Positions 61,041-64,000 of a stretch of 64,000 nucleotides of DNA are shown here, in pieces. The DNA is from Gnetum montanum (taxonomy: Eukaryota > Streptophyta > Gnetopsida > Gnetales > Gnetaceae). Position 1 is the first letter of the stretch, and each line of letters begins with the position of its first letter. The stretch is from the NCBI GenBank assembly GCA_015680685.1, contig MNCI01015922.1, positions 469,655 to 533,654 of the forward strand. The letters are read 5' to 3'. The translations under genes and the position numbers were made by a program. The notes beneath the pieces are model-generated. The model was not told where the DNA came from. It ran no database searches and worked only from the letters and a program-made list of their open reading frames with translations.

Positions 61041-62900
61041 GTTCATAAATGAAATTTTCAAATGTGAATAACTTGAAAAATACAAGAGATTTTTCAATGA
61101 ATTTGGGGTCCACGAAGTCCTAGCAAAGCCAAGAATAGAATGAAATCATTGAAGAGGGTATTTAAAAGCTCAAAAATTCAAAAATTTGATGGAGAATATG
61201 TGCATTGAACAAACTATGTAAAGGAGCACATGGTTGGATGCAAAAGAAGGGTATACGAAAGATTTTGTTTGCACGAATGCCTAAGGAAAAGATCCTTAAC
61301 AAACCCAACCAAGAGATATGCAAGTGGATCCTCCCCATAGTAGGCACATGCCTTGTTTGCCCTTGCATAACTTCAACCTAAGGAGTCTGTGGGCCTCATA
61401 GGCAATTAATGGTTGATGGATGTTAAGGACCAAAACCTAAAAGATTCTACCCAAGAATTCAAGTATGTTAGACTAAGACAAAAAATCAAAAACATGAACA
61501 CTAGTAGTGAGGTGAGTTATGGGCATCATAGACAGATGATGGAGAAGGTGAAATGGAATTCTAAATTGAGGTCATNAAGATGATGGAGAAGGTGAAATGG
61601 AATTCTAAATTGAGGTCATAAGAAGTTCATTGTGGATTTGTGTTTAAAATGATAAGGGAAGATCCATCCTTATTCTAGACCAAAACCAACCACTTTCAAT
61701 GACTTCGCATCACCACTCCAAGACCAATCCATCTCCTTGAACACAAGAGTGCTGCTGCAGAACAACCACTACTCCATAAAGAGAAGAAAAGATAAACACA
61801 AAGTGAGAGAAGACCTTAGTTAAAAAGGACCTTCGGGCATGGGTGACATGTCTTTCTAGTCCCATAATTGGTGCTTGTAGCCCATTTATTTATCTAAGGG
61901 ATGTGCTTTAAATTTTCATCATGTTTTTTTTTATTTTGTTTTTATTGTTCTTTTTTTCTCTCTTTTCTTTTTTCTTTTTGTATGGAAACCACATCATATA
62001 AAGACTTTATTCAACCTCCTATTATTAGTTGACACAGAATGGTAAGAAGTTCATGAAAAACACTCATGCACCCAAGCAAGGAGAACAGTACAAAGAGTAT
62101 TGAGTCCCCTTGAAGTTTCACCCTGTGCAAACCTTTGAATCCTTGTCAATTTTGGAAACTACCAAGGTTACAAATTTATTAAATTTTTTTTTTAATGAAA
62201 GGGACCTCAAACTTCTGAAATAAGGAAAACCATAAAGTTTATGAATGGATGGATGTCATGGACTCACTACCTATTCTATGAAAAAGAAACCATGTCTTAG
62301 CCATTTGTACAAAAATTCAAAAATAGAAACCAAACATTAGCAAACAAAATCTTAAGCACAAACCACCATTAGTAACAGCTACAGTACCATTATGTCCAAT
62401 TGGCACAAAGCATGTTTATTAACAAAAATTAGAAAATCACACTAAAAAGAAAGTAAAATATATAAGAAAGTGTAAAATACTCAAGAAAGATTTAAATCTA
62501 CTAACGATGGTGTAAAAAAAATGGTGTAAAATAAGAAGATATTTTAAAATCAAAAAGGTGTAAAATAAACAATTTGCAAAAAAAATGTGTAAAACAAAAA
62601 ATAAAAAAAATTGAGCTATGTATATGATTAGCATGGATAGCCATCTTCCCCATGATTGAGTTGGAAAGAGGATATCCGAAAAATTGACTGTGGTTGTCAA
62701 TCCATTAAGGTATTTCTTACACCAACTTGCTTGGGCTCATGGAAAGGCTTTATTTGTTGAATGTTGACCAACTATTTTTTGTTTGGTCTTTCAGGTTTAT
62801 ATATGGTCATGGCCCCAAAATGAAGGTTTCATCAATTATATAAGAACCTTCCCACAACATTTGGAATTTTTTTTTTTTTGAGGTACATGTATGGGATTCC
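61041..62900 (-). other. F post-pol spacer
   Basis: Collinear in reverse with B 25100-26640: GTGTAAAAC words at 62460-62600, T-rich on the minus strand, and the CTATGGGGAGGATCCACTTG line at about 61325. No gene is seen. An assembly joint lies at 61534-61619, where an N at 61576 is flanked by exact 42-bp duplicates. Confidence 0.7.
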
Positions 62901-64000
62901 AATAGAGACCCTTATCTTCCAGTTGAAATTTCAATTTCCATATTCTAAGATCATGTCATTGTTTGCTGAATGCCTTGTGCACTTCATTCAAAGACAAGGC
63001 CACTAAATGATTTTCATTTAGCATATTTAGGATGATCAATCTTTCTTTTTGTGCCAGACTTAGGTCAAGGTATAGGTCACAAGCCGTTAAAAGTATACAG
63101 AGCTTAGATTGAATTGGGAGCATTGAAAGATTTTCGTACACTAGCTCATAGGGAGAGTAGCCAACAGGGAGTTTCCATGTTAAGCAATAGGACCAAAGGG
63201 CATTGTTGAGTTTTGTGCTCCAATCTCTCCTATATTTGCTAATAGTTCTTGTTAGAATTTTTGTGATCTCCTTGTTAGTCACCTATGCATAACTGTTGGC
63301 TTGGGGGTAATAGAGTGTTGTTAATTTATGTTCAAACCCTAAGCGTTGCATGAGTTTTTGAAAAGTAGCACCTATAAAATGGGTTCCATTAGAAATCAGT
63401 GCAGGTGCACCCCAAACCTATTCACAAAATTTTATTGTACAAATTAAGCAGTAGTGGATGATGTACAGTCGGTGATGGCTATTGCTTTTACCAATTTGGT
63501 ATAGTAATTAGCGTTGATAATTATATACACCTTTTCACTGGACATGGGTGTGATGTGACCCATAAATTCTATGCCCCATATGTCAAAGGGTTCTAGTGGT
63601 TGAATCCACTATTGAGGATCCTTCATTCATGTGGTCATCCCACCATCTCGTTGATAGTGCTCACAGGATCAAACAAATTTTTGGATGTCCTTGAAGATTT
63701 TGGGCCAATAGTATCCTACCATCAAGATTTTTATGGTCGTGCATCTCCCAACATAATGGCCTCTACAAGGACCTTTATGATCATCTTGGAGAACATACAA
63801 TTGAGCTACATCAAGTACACACCAACGAACCAAGCCATCAACATAGACCTTGTAAAGGTATTTTTTGATCTCCATGAAGTGTTTAGCTTGATGAAGAAAT
63901 TGTTGTTTCTTCCTGTGGTCTAGATCTTGTGGCATCTCTTGAGTGAAAAGATAAGTGAGGATGCCATCATACCACTTTGGTTCTATGGACATTTATTCAT
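62900..64000 (-). pseudogene. F integrase, partial (runs off the window)
   Basis: On the minus strand from 63992 there is a 107-codon open frame (KWYDGILTYLFTQE, FLHQAKHFMEI, YVLQDDHKGPCRGHYVGRCTTIKILMVGYYWPKI) covering the integrase N-terminus. The zinc CxxC is degraded (SCEHYQRDG). The core continues with WGIEFMGHITPMSSEKVYII (first Asp changed to Glu, about 63565). The part at 63282-62956 carries [28 protein letters not shown] and LCILLTACDLYLDLSLAQKERL. Frameshifts lie in between. It matches integrase of A and B. Confidence 0.9.

Larger units (their letters stand above)
36812..64000 (-). mobile_element. Athila-like element F (minus strand, partial, split by D)
   Basis: The 3' LTR, read on the minus strand, runs from 57622 to 36812 and is split by element D. 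Upstream on the minus strand come a purine tract, the downstream ORF (60497-57860), an internal promoter region, a spacer and the integrase. The window ends inside integrase, so RT, gag and the 5' LTR lie to the right. Its order and protein sequence match element B. Confidence 0.9.

Noticed and set aside
62437-62700. Minus-strand ORF rich in Phe and Leu
   Set aside because: It falls in the A-rich GTGTAAAAC spacer of F that is non-coding in A and B; the hydrophobicity comes from T-rich sequence.

Overview
This window is repeat-rich nuclear DNA from a plant, probably a large-genome seed plant; the species cannot be named from the sequence. It holds no intact host gene, rRNA, tRNA or CRISPR array that I can recognise. 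Nearly everything is decayed Ty3/gypsy LTR retrotransposon of two lineages. The first is Athila-like: the clearest primer-binding site is a mutated tRNA-Asp match, RT carries FMDD/FIDD, the gag and protease are Athila-type, and an extra ORF lies downstream of pol. The second is Tat/Ogre-like: gag carries a CDYHQ finger, RT carries YVDD/YIDD, and a second RNase H precedes integrase.

Layout, left to right. Positions 1-580 are the end of an Athila-type LTR (element G) inserted in a Tat/Ogre element E (581-8258: repeat-rich spacer, RT-RNaseH-RNaseH-integrase, 3' LTR). Positions 8259-9107 are unassigned flank. Athila element B spans 9108-31109 with TSD TTAAC. Inside its 3' region sits Athila element A (15950-25065, TSD ACAAC). 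B continues after A with an internal promoter, a leader intron and a degraded downstream ORF, then its 3' LTR. Positions 31115-36811 are AT-rich and mostly unassigned, with one minisatellite and a weak gag-like remnant. Athila element F, on the minus strand, has its 3' LTR at 36812-57622. That LTR is split by Tat/Ogre element D (36994-56894, TSD GTTAA with one copy now ATTAA). The rest of F (downstream ORF, spacer, integrase) runs off the right edge.

The main discovery is in D. Between protease and reverse transcriptase, on the strand opposite to gag-pol, lies what looks like a complete spliced gene. It has a G-box and TATA box (48595-48663), an ATG at 48470, and eight exons separated by seven GT-AG introns, with a stop at 43752. 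Reading-frame phase agrees across at least five of the seven junctions. It would encode roughly 1100 residues with an acidic middle, a long charged helical region and a hydrophobic tail. It now carries a frameshift and many stops, so this copy is dead. Athila elements B and F also carry an accessory helical ORF with its own TATA box and 5' leader intron. In both lineages the accessory promoter shares short words with the element's own LTR promoter.

Other themes: 27-31-bp minisatellites built on a CTTAAACTGGCA word next to the coding blocks of both Tat/Ogre elements; decay dominated by transitions at CpG and CAG/CAA/CGA codons; and two single-N assembly joints, each flanked by a 42-bp duplicate.
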